Of a stretch of 64,000 bases of DNA, positions 55,184 through 64,000 are shown piece by piece (the first letter of the stretch is position 1; every line of letters begins with the position of its first letter). The position numbers and the translations under genes are program-made. The stretch lies in the NCBI RefSeq assembly GCF_028640845.1, contig NC_080539.1, forward strand, positions 159,713,236 to 159,777,235, written 5' to 3'. Under the pieces are notes generated by a model, which was given only the letters and a program-made list of their open reading frames with translations, searched no databases and was not told where the DNA came from. The stretch comes from Ahaetulla prasina (Eukaryota > Chordata > Lepidosauria > Squamata > Colubridae).

Positions 55184-55662
55184 CAATGTTGGCGAACCTT
55201 TTCAGGAGAGAGCGTGGGGGAGTGGGGTGGAGCTCCGGAAACCGGAAGAGCAGCTCCCAGGTGTGCATGCACAGCAGCACTGGAGACCAGAAGAATAGCT
55301 CCCCGGCGCTCATGCGCGCACCGCGAACCTGAGCTTCTGGTTTCCTGCATGCATGTTGTCACCTAGTCTTCTGGTTTCTGGCGTGTGAAGACCAGCTGGC
55401 CAGCATGTATGCACGTGCCAGAAACAAGAAAACTAGGTGACAGCATGCATGTAGGAAACCAGAAGCTCAGGTTCTCAGTGCGCGCATGCACATCAGGGAG
55501 CTACTCTTCTCGTTTCCAGCACTCAAGCACATGCGAAGACCAGCTGGCTGGCGTGCATGTGCGTGCCAGAACCCGGAAGAGCAACGGATGACGGCTGGCA
55601 TACCCAGAGAGATGGCTCTGCATGCCACTTCCAGCACGTGTGCCATAGATTTGCCATCATGG
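55184..55662. mobile_element. hAT-type non-autonomous element (479 bp)
   Basis: Starts CAATGTTGGCGAACCTTTTC and ends AGATTTGCCATCATGG, flanked by the perfect 8-bp palindrome TTCTAGAA (55176-55183 and 55663-55670). The interior is CpG-rich and holds a large inverted repeat (GAACCTGAGCTTCTGGTTTC against GAAACCAGAAGCTCAGGTTC) and CATGCGCGC-type segments. Apparent open frames follow the repeats. Confidence 0.88.
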
Positions 55663-55670
55663 TTCTAGAA

Positions 55671-57182
55671 CCTTTGAAGAACCACAAGTTGTCCCTCAAT
55701 GCTTAACAATAGGAAAGGTTGTGTGTAGTCTCTCTCTCTCACACACACATACACACATACACACACCTACAATATTTTCTTTTGGGAATGTTGCCATACA
55801 TATCCATATTTCATATCTAATTCAGTTCCTCTGTGGAAAAGTTTGCTTTTTGAAAAGTTTCTTATCGCTTGCTGAAGTCATCCGAAGGGAAGATTGAATT
55901 ATTTCTCCAGGTCCCTCAACACTTCCACATATGCACACAGACGTGGGAGAACAAAATTAATAGCATATTAAATATTTGCTTAGAAACAGAACCCTTGTAA
56001 TTTCTCCTCTTATTTTCATAGTACATTTTGGAGTTTTCGTGTAGATAAATGGCTGCTGGAAGTAATCCCATAGCATGGTATCAATCTTCATTTGAAAGCT
56101 TTCTTTGGGTTGGCTGCTATGATAGCTGGAGCAGCAACGAGATATATATTTTACTACAACATTCTTGCTATAGGGGCAATGTTGCACAAGCATTAGCAAG
56201 TCCAGCAGCATCTACTCGCCTTCTGAACAGGACAAATATATTTCCAGAGAAGATCATTTTTGCTTTCAGTGAGATGTCACTCATTCTTTCAGCAAGCTTA
56301 TACTGAAAGATCACTTTCTGGCAGACACATTTTGTTTAACCTTTTTGTCATACCAACAACGTAAGTTCTACTAATGCAGGGATCAAGGTGAAATGTGTTT
56401 GTTCTCACTTGAATGAAAACCTGACTCGTTCTCATATTTTATATTAACTGAAAATCTTCCTTCAAATCTGCACGGCCCAGAATTTTGCAAAAAACAAACA
56501 AACCCAAAGTATTTCAGAAACATTCCTCACAAGAAAACATATACATGAAAATAATGTGCACAATGCATTATGGGATGAATTCTCTGCACATCAAATGAAC
56601 TTGTAGGCAAAACTGTAAACCAAAGTATGTCGCTGAAGAAATACACATACAGATAAATGTGAACTTTGATGAAAAATCAAATGAGTTTGGGGACAGGACA
56701 AACTGTGCATGGAAAAAGAATGAAGAACAAGAAGGAACGTCTAATTGGCCAAGTGCTTTCTTCACAGTTCAATCCCCTTGTTACAATCCCCATGTCAAAA
56801 TACAGGAAGTGATTGGAGGGACATAAACAAATGCTCACTGTAAGACCATACAAAACCTGGCAACCACTACATAGATTTAACCATTGTATAGAAACACAAA
56901 GAAATAAATTAAGAGAATGAGAAGAAGGAACATGGATGTTGTAGTACAGCTAGGTAATTTCACATGTAAGATTCCTTCAACACTGCCTCGTAATGTGCAT
57001 TTCTCTGCTTGGAAAGTAGACAATGGAAAATTCTTTCCCAGCCTTGCCATTCTATGTTTTACAAGTATATCTTACAGAAAGAATTTTATTTTTATTTAGT
57101 GTAAGGCAAGGGTACGTTAGGCCAGGAGTCTACAATATTATTGCAGACTAGTAATTCAGCTGCCTAAGATTGCTTATTTGTT
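55671..57182. other. Low-repeat stretch, no gene recognised
   Basis: A short (CA)n-like run at ~55738-55768. Otherwise AT-rich sequence without repeats or exons I can support. Confidence 0.4.
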
Positions 57183-57650
57183 TATTTATTTGTTTATTTT
57201 GTCACAACAGTATATATAAACATAAACATGAAGTAACTATATAATATAAGCATATATATAAGTATGAAATAACTATATAAATTGGATATAATGAAAGGAA
57301 ACAGTAGGACAGGAACAGTAGGCACTTTTGTGCTCTTATGCACGCCCCTTAAAGACCTCTTAGGAATGGGGGGAGGTCAGCAGTAGACAGTTTTTGGTTA
57401 AAGTTTTGGGGATTTTGAGTAGATACCACAGAGTCTGGTAGTATATTCCAAGCATTAATAACTGTTACTGAAGTCATATTTTCTCCAATCAAGATTGAAG
57501 CAGTTAACATTAAGTTTAAATCTATTTTTTGCTCTTGTATTGTTGTGATTGAAGCTGAAGTAATCCTCAACAGAAAGGACATTGTAATAGATGATTCTAT
57601 GAGTTAAACATAGATCCTGTCGAAGGCGGTGGAGTTCTAAGTTTTCTAAA
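57183..57650 (-). pseudogene. LINE family B, 3' part
   Basis: The minus-strand tail (GTCACAACAGTATATATAAA) followed upstream by C-terminal coding, VINAWNILPDSVVST and FKLNVNCFNLDWRKYDFSN, up to LRQDLCLTHRIIYYN. It is cut at 57650 by a gag fragment. The same LINE resumes at 58004 and again at 62687. Confidence 0.85.
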
Positions 57651-58007
57651 GCCAACGAACTGCAAGGAGTTCCTGATAACCGAAAAAGGGCTTATTTCTT
57701 AAGCCACTGTGGTCCGGAGGTCATTGATATCGCGGAAGCCCTGGCAGAGCCAACGCCGTCCAAATACGTGCGGCGGTTTGAATTGGAGAGCGAAGGCAGA
57801 TGGAGGCGAATCCATCGGTGACTACATGGCGCCCTAAGGAAAGCGTCCAAGGACTGCGGATACCGCGACCTGGGCGAGGTGCTCCTCGAGCAACTCATCC
57901 GAGTCAGAGACATCCGTTTGCGGCGGCTGCTAGCAAAGAGCAACCTAACGCTGGCCAACGCTCTGGGCGAAGCCAGAGCACATGAAATGTCCACCCAAGC
58001 GGCGGAG
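57651..58007 (+). pseudogene. Copied Ty3 gag fragment inside the LINE
   Basis: These 357 bases match 58516-58875 of the Ty3 element downstream, with a 3-base deletion (GAGGGGTCAG shortened to GAGTCAG) and a few substitutions (for example near 57781-57792). The piece starts and ends inside gag, with no LTR and no A tail. The LINE bases GGAGTTCTAAGTTTTCTAAA occur on both sides (57631-57650 and 58004-58023). Confidence 0.9.
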
Positions 58008-58141
58008 TTCTAAGTTTTCTAAACCCAAGATTTCAAGTCTGGTGGTATTAGGTATTTTGTTATATTCAGAGGAATGGAGAACACTTCTTGTAAAATATTT
58101 CTGGACACGTTCAATTGTATTGATGTCTGAAATGTGATATG
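58008..58141 (-). pseudogene. LINE family B, middle part
   Basis: Continues the minus-strand LINE coding region between the gag fragment and the Ty3 element. Decayed reading on the minus strand: IQLNVSRNILQEVFS-like residues, matching the family's NTIERVQKYFTRSVL stretch. Confidence 0.7.
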
Positions 58142-58331
58142 TGTTATGTATTCTTGTATGTACCTTTAAATATTTGGGCGGGAAATCAGCACGTTGCTGA
58201 TTGGACGAAGCCGCCAGTAGAACTGTATAAAAGGAGAGGTTTTTCCCCCAGCCTGTTGCTGGGTTCACCATATATTAAAGAGCTGTTGTCACTACCCTGG
58301 TCTCCAGCCTCGTTACTTCCCGAACTTAACA
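58142..58331 (+). repeat. 5' LTR
   Basis: TGTTATGTATTC to GAACTTAACA. It contains TATAAAAGG (from ~58226), a likely TATA box, and ends in CA. Against the 3' LTR I see one difference, TTGGGCGGG here and TTGGGTGGG there. Confidence 0.95.
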
Positions 58332-58332
58332 C

Positions 58333-58348
58333 TGGCGACGAAGGTGGG
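58333..58348 (+). promoter_or_regulatory. Primer-binding site, tRNA-Ser type
   Basis: TGGCGACGAAGGTGGG begins one base after the LTR. Its first nine bases are complementary to the CCA end of serine tRNA (GCT anticodon), whose full complement is TGGCGACGAGGATGGG; the later bases differ at a few positions. Serine-tRNA priming is inferred. Confidence 0.65.
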
Positions 58349-58428
58349 ATTTCGAGGCTAAGGAGAACCAGAACCGAGCTGAAGCACGATAGACCCGAAC
58401 CCAGCAAACACAGGGCAGAAAAGTGGAG

Positions 58429-59284
58429 ATGGCCAGCTACACTCCGCCCGCACCGTTTGACCCGGCTAAAGAGAAATGGGGAACGTATATGACCCGTTTC
58501 GAAAGCTTTCTAGAAGCCAACGAACTGCAAGGAGTTCCTGATAACCGAAAAAGGGCTTATTTCTTAAGCCACTGTGGTCCGGAGGTCATTGATATCGCGG
58601 AAGCCCTGGCAGAGCCAACGCCGTCCAAATACGTGCGGCGGTTTGAATTCGGAGGCGAAGGCAGATGGAGGCGAATCCATCGGTGACTACATGGCGCCCT
58701 AAGGAAAGCGTCCAAGGACTGCGGATACCGCGACCTGGGCGAGGTGCTCCTCGAGCAACTCATCCGAGGGGTCAGAGACATCCGTTTGCGGCGGCTGCTA
58801 GCAAAGAGCAACCTAACGCTGGCCAACGCTCTGGGCGAAGCCAGAGCACATGAAATGTCCACCCAAGCGGCGGAGACACTGCAAAGCCTGTCCCACCAAA
58901 GGCGGCGAAGCCAACTCCAGTGCACCAGGAGGAGGTTCAGACCGAATCCGGCGGTGAAGATGAGGAAGGGTCTGCCGAACCGAGAAATGCGACAAAGGGG
59001 ACCGAGACGAATGCGGAAGCTGCGGTGGTCAACACCAGCGCCAACGCTGCAAGTTTAAGGACGCGACATGTCGGCGGTGCGGGAAGGAAGGGCACCCAGC
59101 TCAAGTTTGGCGAGCGGCCCCACCCTCCCCCCCCAAATTCAAATCGCCAATCAGAGCGCGGAATCGGCAAGGCAACCCGCGATTGGCTCAAACAAAAAGG
59201 CGCAGATTCAAACCAAACGACTGTGGTCATAGGCCGCGCCTCGACCCGAGTGGAGAAGAAAATCTTCACCAAACCAAAAAATAG
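58429..59284 (+). pseudogene. Ty3 gag (frameshifted)
   Basis: Starts at ATG 58429 (MASYTPPAPFDPAKEKWG) and reads capsid-like sequence to a TGA at ~58684. Further capsid-like sequence (RKASKDCGYRDLGEVLLEQL, RLRRLLAKSNLTLANALGE) follows, then the reading moves through two other frames. The nucleic-acid-binding end (59012-59105) has two zinc knuckles: CGSCGGQHQRQRC (C-X2-C-X3-H-X4-C) and CRRCGKEGH, whose last Cys is replaced by Trp. The frame ends at TAG 59282-59284. Without repair of these breaks no full Gag can be made. Confidence 0.85.
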
Positions 59285-62200
59285 AGGGAGTACGGTGCCG
59301 GCTCGAAGTAGACACGGGATCAGCGATCACCATCATGTCCTGGGACACTTTGGCGAAGTCACTGCCGTCAGTCGCGAAGCGCCACCTGCAAGCACAACGG
59401 CTACGAGTCCACGACTACCAAGGGAATCGCATCCCTGTTCGAGGGGCCACCTCCGTCCGAGTCGAGTACGGACCACACAAGAAGACCCTGCCCATCACGA
59501 TCGTCGAAGGGACCCTGCCCAGTCTGTTGGGACTAGACTGGTTTCGTGCCCTGGGCATGGGAGTGACTGGCATCTACAGAAGTGACTGTAACCTGAAAGA
59601 CATTCTCTTTAACGAGTTCGAAGATGTCTTCAAGGACTGCCTGGGCAAGTACAAGGGGACCCCTATTTCCTTCAACTTAGACCCCCAGGTAGCTCCCATT
59701 AGGCTTAAGGCGAGGAGAGTCCCTTTTGCCCTAAAACCAAAAATTGACAAGGAGCTAGATAAGCTCATAAATCAGGGGATTTTGGTGCCAGTCGATCACG
59801 CAAAGTGGGAGACGCCAATCGTCACCCCAATAAAACCAGACGGGTCAATTAGAATTTGCGCTGACTACAAGGCGACGCTTAACAAAGCCTTACAGAAAAG
59901 CGCTTACCCGGTTCCCGTGGTGCAACACTTACTGCACTCTTTGGGGCGAGGGCAAGTCTTTGCAAAGTTAGACTTGGCCCAAGCCTACCAACAACTGCCC
60001 GTAGACGCCCGCACAGCCGAAGCCCAAACGATTGTAACGCACAGGGGGGCCTTCAAGTGCACCCGATTGCAATTTGGGGTGAGTGTGGCACCAGGGCTGT
60101 TCCAAAACCTAATGGAACGACTTCTGCAAGGGCTCCCAGGGGTAGTTCCCTACTTCGATGATGTCCTGATTTCAGGGGAAAACGTAGAGGAATTGGGGGA
60201 GCGTTTGAGAAAGGTTCTGGGCATTTTCCGGACAGCCGGATTAAAAGTCAAGGTAAACAAATGCCAGATAGGGGTCGAATCCGTCGAATTCTTGGGCTAC
60301 CGGATAGACAAGAAAGGAATTCACCCCACTGAGAGCAAGGTCAAGGCAATTAGAAAGGCTCCAGCGCCCAAAAACAAAGCAGAGCTACAGGCATTCCTGG
60401 GGCTAGTGAATTTTTACGCGGTCTTTTTAAAAAACAAAGCGACCGTTGCTGAACCGCTGCATAGGCTTTTAGGAAAAAATACTGTTTGGTCTTGGGGAAA
60501 GTCGGAAAATAGGGCTTTCGAAGCAGTAAAAAACCTGCTCTCAAGTGACAGCCTGCTCATCCAATATCATAACTCATTGCCCCTAGTGCTGGTTTGCGAT
60601 GCCTCCCCTTACGGGGTGGGGGCTGTACTCAGCCATAGACTTCCAAACGGCACAGAAGCCCCTATAGCTTTTTACTCTAGAACGATGTCCTCCCCAGAGA
60701 GGAACTACAGCCAATTAGATAAAGAAGCACTAGCCATTGTGTCAGGGGTGAAAAAATTCCACGAATATGTTTTTGGGCGGGATTTTGAAATCGTGACTGA
60801 CCACAGACCGCTACTAGGGATACTGGCTGGCGACCGCCCAACGCCTGTGGCACTTTCGCCACGCTTGACCCGATGGACTATTTTCTTAGCCGCTTATTCG
60901 TACAAGCTGCAGCATCGACCAGGAAAAGAAGTGGGGCATGCAGACGCGTTAAGCAGATGCCCACTACCAGGGGCCATCGAAGACCCTACGCCGGGGACGC
61001 CCATCCTGCTTATTGACTCTTTGGACTCTGGCCCAGTCACATCTAAGGAAGTGGCTCGGGCATCATACCGGGACATTATGTTAAGGACTGTACTCGGTTG
61101 GGTACAAAGAGGGTGGCCCGCTGCGCCGGGCGAACGCTTTAAGGAATTTGTTAAAAAACGGGATGAGCTCTCGGCTCAAGGGGGGTGCCTGTTATGGGGT
61201 GATCGTGTGGTAATCCCCGATAAACTAAGGGGAAAGGTACTGGACCTCCTCCACGAGGGCCACCCAGGGATCGTCCGGATGAAGGGGCTAGCGAGAAGCT
61301 ATGTGTGGTGGCCACTCATGGACTCAGAGATTGCTGAGAGGGTGGGGAAATGCCAGGCTTGCCAAGAGTCCAGACCCCTACCCCCAACGGCCCCAGTCAG
61401 GGAATGGGAAAAACCCCAAGGGCCCTGGTCAAGAATCCACATTGATTTTGCTGGCCCTTTCCATGGCCAAACTTTCCTAGTGGTTGTCGACGCATTCTCT
61501 AAATGGTTGGAGATCATACTCATGAAATCCACTACGGCCGAGGCAGTAATCGCAGCCCTGCGCCACCTATTCGCAACCCACGGGTTGCCTGACACTCTGG
61601 TGTCCGACAACGGGCCGCAATTCACGGCAGCCCAGTTCGAAGAATACTTGGCAGAGGAGGGCATCCGACATGCCCTCTCTGCGCCTTTCCACCCTGCGTC
61701 GAATGGCCTTGCAGGGCGTTCCGTCCGGAGCGCTAAGGAGGCATTGTCCAGGCTCAAGCCAGGTGACTGGCAAACAAAGATAGACTTCTTTCTGGCCGTT
61801 CAGCACAGAACCCCAAGCACTGCTACAGGCAGAAGCCCAGCCGAATTATTGATGGGACGGAAACTCCGGTGCCCACTTGACCGTTTGAGTCCCCATTACA
61901 CACCAGAGGGTTACAAGGGGGAAATAGACAAAACAAGGGAATTGGGCATAGGCGACCGAGTGTGGGCCCGCAACTACGGGGACGGCCCAAGTTGGCTCGC
62001 AGGGCAAATAATAAAAGCAACCGGCCCAAAGTCATACTTGGTCGAATTACAAGACAACCGAGTATGGAGGCGCCACATAGATCAGATAAGGAGACGAATA
62101 ACTGAACAAACTAAGCCACAGGAAACAAATTATGACCCCTCCTTATTTGAACCCACAGCTGACCATGACCCGGGGGAGGCGCAAGACTTAGCTGAGGTCC

Positions 62201-62445
62201 CGGAGGTCCAGCGACGCCATCAGGTTCCCGAGGGAAACGACAGGGAAAATTACAAAAGTAATCCAGGGCCGGATGGCCAAGAAAAAGAGTCTGCAAATAA
62301 TCCAGGGCCCGATGGCCTAGAGAAAGAGCTGGGAGGAGAAAACAGACCCTCCGAACAGCTCAAAACACCACCCAGGACTGAACCGCGCAGGTCTGAAAGA
62401 ACTAGGAGACGCCCAGGTTATTTGCGTGACTACGTCGAAAAATAA
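59233..62445 (+). CDS. pol: Ty3/gypsy pol polyprotein (PR-RT-RH-IN)
   Basis: Open from 59233; the first ATG is at 59335, but the protease motif VDTGSA (59308-59325) lies before it, so translation must enter from gag. Numbering from 59335: reverse transcriptase catalytic Asp in KLDLAQAY (213) and YFDD (273-276); RNase H CDASPYG (Asp 422), LDKEALA and TDHRPL; integrase zinc-binding HEGHPG...CQAC (~640-680), then Asp 704 (HIDFAGPF) and Asp 758 (SDNGPQF). The third catalytic position, 36 residues on, is Gly 794 (LAGRS), where the family has Glu. A GPY/F-like module (RVWARNYGDGPSWLAGQI) and an acidic tail follow. Confidence 0.93.
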   Translation, partial: AAPRPEWRRKSSPNQKIEGVRCRLEVDTGSAITIMSWDTLAKSLPSVAKRHLQAQRLRVHDYQGNRIPVRGATSVRVEYGPHKKTLPITIVEGTLPSLLGLDWFRALGMGVTGIYRSDCNLKDILFNEFEDVFKDCLGKYKGTPISFNLDPQVAPIRLKARRVPFALKPKIDKELDKLINQGILVPVDHAKWETPIVTPIKPDGSIRICADYKATLNKALQKSAYPVPVVQHLLHSLGRGQVFAKLDLAQAYQQLPVDARTAEAQTIVTHRGAFKCTRLQFGVSVAPGLFQNLMERLLQGLPGVVPYFDDVLISGENVEELGERLRKVLGIFRTAGLKVKVNKCQIGVESVEFLGYRIDKKGIHPTESKVKAIRKAPAPKNKAELQAFLGLVNFYAVFLKNKATVAEPLHRLLGKNTVWSWGKSENRAFEAVKNLLSSDSLLIQYHNSLPLVLVCDASPYGVGAVLSHRLPNGTEAPIAFYSRTMSSPERNYSQLDKEALAIVSGVKKFHEYVFGRDFEIVTDHRPLLGILAGDRPTPVALSPRLTRWTIFLAAYSYKLQHRPGKEVGHADALSRCPLPGAIEDPTPGTPILLIDSLDSGPVTSKEVARASYRDIMLRTVLGWVQRGWPAAPGERFKEFVKKRDELSAQGGCLLWGDRVVIPDKLRGKVLDLLHEGHPGIVRMKGLARSYVWWPLMDSEIAERVGKCQACQESRPLPPTAPVREWEKPQGPWSRIHIDFAGPFHGQTFLVVVDAFSKWLEIILMKSTTAEAVIAALRHLFATHGLPDTLVSDNGPQFTAAQFEEYLAEEGIRHALSAPFHPASNGLAGRSVRSAKEALSRLKPGDWQTKIDFFLAVQHRTPSTATGRSPAELLMGRKLRCPLDRLSPHYTPEGYKGEIDKTRELGIGDRVWARNYGDGPSWLAGQIIKATGPKSYLVELQDNRVWRRHIDQIRRRITEQTKPQETNYDPSLFEPTADHDPGEAQDLAEVPEVQRRHQVPEGNDRENYKSNPGPDGQEKESANNPGPDGLEKELGGENRPSEQLKTPPRTEPRRSERTRRRPGYLRDYVEK
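59276..59284 (+). promoter_or_regulatory. Candidate -1 frameshift site at gag-pol border
   Basis: Six A residues directly before the gag TAG. The zinc-knuckle frame of gag and the pol frame overlap at 59233-59284, with pol in the -1 frame. Slipping back on the A run would avoid the stop and enter pol just before the protease motif. This is a candidate only; no RNA structure was modelled. Confidence 0.5.
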
Positions 62446-62483
62446 CATGTAAATAAAATGCAAATAGAGGCAAAGTGTTTTCT

Positions 62484-62496
62484 GGGAGGGGAGGAG
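62484..62496 (+). promoter_or_regulatory. Polypurine tract
   Basis: GGGAGGGGAGGAG immediately upstream of the 3' LTR: the expected plus-strand priming site. Confidence 0.85.
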
Positions 62497-62686
62497 TGTT
62501 ATGTATTCTTGTATGTACCTTTAAATATTTGGGTGGGAAATCAGCACGTTGCTGATTGGACGAAGCCGCCAGTAGAACTGTATAAAAGGAGAGGTTTTTC
62601 CCCCAGCCTGTTGCTGGGTTCACCATATATTAAAGAGCTGTTGTCACTACCCTGGTCTCCAGCCTCGTTACTTCCCGAACTTAACA
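62497..62686 (+). repeat. 3' LTR
   Basis: Same 190 bases as the 5' LTR with one substitution. It ends TTAACA, followed by the target bases GTATG. Confidence 0.95.
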
Positions 62687-63180
62687 GTATGGGTTTCAGA
62701 CAGGTGAGCTGTATTCAAGAATTGGTCTAGCAAATATTTTATAAGCTCTGGTTAGTAGGGTAGTGTTTCTAGAAAAGAAGCTACGTAAGATTAGGTTAAC
62801 AACTCTTAATGTCTTTTTTGCGATGTAGTTGCAGTGGGCTTTGGCACTTAGGTCACTGGATATGAAGACTCCAAGGTCTTTGACTGGGTGGGGGTCCTCT
62901 GTAAGGTAATGTCCGTCGAGTTTGTATTTAGTGTTTGGATTCTTTTTTCCAATGTGTGAGATAGAGCATTTGCTGGTTGAGATTTGGAGTTGCCAGGTTT
63001 TAGACCATTCTGACACAAAGTCAAGGTCTTTTTGAAGAGTAGCTGTATTATTGGTAATGTTAAATAGTTTGACATCATCAGCGAAGAGAACACAATTACT
63101 TGTAATATGGTCACAGAGATCATTAATGTATAATATGAAGAGTGTTGGTCCAAGAACGCTGCCTTGGGAACGCCGCTATT
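62687..63180 (-). pseudogene. LINE family B, reverse transcriptase part
   Basis: Minus-strand coding upstream of the Ty3 insertion. Pieces read SVLGPTLFILYINDL, CVLFADDVKLFNITN (catalytic FADD), WQLQISTSKCSISHIGKK and VKDLGVFISSDLSAKAHC, ending RPILEYSSPV at the Ty3 border. The order joins smoothly with 58008-58141 and 57183-57650, proving one LINE copy split by later events. It is 5'-truncated at ~63180. Confidence 0.85.
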
Positions 63181-63840
63181 GACAGGAACAGGATTTGATA
63201 GGGTTCAGTTCATGCTTGGTACTATGCAGGGTGCATTACAACTAGCTCCACACTCAAGGGAAAGAATGAAGTGATATGTATTTAGGTGAGATTGAGTAGG
63301 GATATTGGCCTGATTTAAATCTCCTGACAAGTCTTTAAAAAGTAAAAGTGGTCAGGAGAGTTTAATTAAATTAATTCCTTATATGTCCCGATTTCCTCCG
63401 TTCTTTTACTTAAATCATCCACTTTCCTGCAGCTTTCTAGAAAAGGAAACTAAATCGTACTTAAGAGCTGATCTCCTCCTAACCCTAACAACTCACTGAA
63501 AGCATTTTGTTTGGTTTAAGTGCTTGTTGCCTCTTAAAAGTTATTCTTAGCTGGTTAAGAAGTTGCAGGCGTCCCATCTGCACTCAGTTTGGAATAAATC
63601 CCATTGAATTAAATGGAAGCAAATTTGTTTCTTCATCACCCTGAAGAGTTCTTCGCACCATTTTCAGAGCTGCTGTGCAGCTCATGCTGAGCTAAAAGAC
63701 AAATCCAACTTGAATATGACCAGATGGAAATCCCAGGGCAATTAATTGACTATTGGTAGAGAAACAAAGAATATCTGAGATACATGTAAACAGAAGAGCA
63801 AGAGGCCTCTTAAAAATGAATAGCCATAATTACCAGAATA
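63181..63840. other. Stretch with no recognised feature
   Basis: AT-rich, nothing recognised. Confidence 0.4.
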
Positions 63841-63848
63841 CTCCAGTT

Positions 63849-63993
63849 CAGGGGTCTCCAACCTTGGCAACTTTAAGACTTATGGACTTCATCTCCCAGA
63901 GTTCCCCAGCCAGCTTTGCTTTGGCTTTGCTGGCTGAGGAAATCTGGGAGTTGAAGTCCACAAGTCTTAAAGTTGCCAAGGTTGGGGCGCCTG
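63849..63993. mobile_element. Palindromic hAT MITE (145 bp)
   Basis: CAGGGGTCTCCAACCTTGGC at the left and GCCAAGGTTGGGGCGCCTG at the right, with a palindromic body. CTCCAGTT precedes it (63841-63848) and CTCCAGT follows up to the window edge, consistent with an 8-bp duplication. Confidence 0.88.
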
Positions 63994-64000
63994 CTCCAGT

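Larger units (their letters stand above)
58142..62686 (+). mobile_element. Ty3/gypsy LTR retrotransposon, Mag/K02A2.6-like
   Basis: A 4,545-bp element with 190-bp LTRs (58142-58331 and 62497-62686) that differ at one base, a primer-binding site at 58333, broken gag, an intact long pol frame, and a purine-rich tract GGGAGGGGAGGAG (62484-62496) just before the 3' LTR. The sides are ATATG (58137-58141) and GTATG (62687-62691), a 5-bp duplication with one mismatch. Pol order is protease, reverse transcriptase, RNase H, integrase. There is no envelope gene. It sits inside a family B LINE. Confidence 0.95.

Noticed and set aside
55123..55668. CpG-rich open frames resembling a small gene or CpG island
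   Set aside because: The whole stretch is a hAT element with an 8-bp duplication and internal inverted repeats.
62446..62496. Possible envelope gene after pol
   Set aside because: Only ~50 bases, including the polypurine tract, separate the pol stop from the 3' LTR, so there is no room for an envelope gene.
58137..62691. A perfect 5-bp target duplication for the Ty3 element
   Set aside because: The flanks are ATATG and GTATG, so only four of five bases agree. I report it as imperfect.

Overview
This is a stretch of eukaryotic, almost certainly squamate reptile DNA, and most likely snake. The evidence is the mix of mobile elements: Sauria-type SINEs ending in ACCTTT repeats, a snake-type CR1 LINE, a second high-copy LINE group whose 3' end folds into a short hairpin, a degenerate L1, hAT-type MITEs with GTGGGCGTGGC-rich interiors, Penelope-like termini, and long GATA/TATC and AAAT microsatellites. 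I found no convincing exon of a host protein-coding gene, no tRNA or rRNA gene, and nothing bacterial. The only long intact reading frame belongs to a retrotransposon.

Layout. 1-3.6 kb: small LINE fragments and a GGAA microsatellite. 3.6-8.25 kb: a near full-length copy of LINE family A (GC-rich 5' region with ~200-bp tandem units, endonuclease, reverse transcriptase, 3' hairpin, AAAT tail), inserted into the tail of a family B LINE. 8.3-13.6 kb: microsatellite, two CR1 fragments (one split by an 883-bp hAT element with a perfect 8-bp duplication), SINEs and a palindromic MITE. 13.7-18.45 kb: a second near full-length LINE A copy on the minus strand. 18.7-31.4 kb: many MITEs and SINEs, a Penelope-like inverted repeat, and long stretches where I recognise nothing. 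31.8-37.1 kb: an almost complete but frameshifted L1 on the minus strand, inserted in a family B LINE with a 12-bp target duplication. 37.6-57 kb: a three-phase pentanucleotide array, an L2-like LINE fragment, hAT and TA-flanked MITEs, a solo LTR with a perfect 5-bp duplication, an unexplained ~85-bp inverted repeat, and low-repeat intergenic DNA. 57.2-63.2 kb: a third long family B LINE, split first by a copied piece of gag and then by a young Ty3/gypsy element of the Mag/K02A2.6-like type (58142-62686; LTRs differing at one of about 190 bases).

How the parts relate. The window is a record of nested insertions rather than an operon or pathway. SINEs appear to borrow LINE 3' ends: one SINE family shares the LINE A hairpin tail and another has a BovB-like tail. 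LINE A copies start with a shared NRF1-like plus YY1-like promoter motif. Penelope-like ends carry a repeated hammerhead-like core. The Ty3 element has an intact pol frame but a broken gag, and the third catalytic acid of its integrase is replaced by glycine, so it looks recently inserted yet unable to move by itself.
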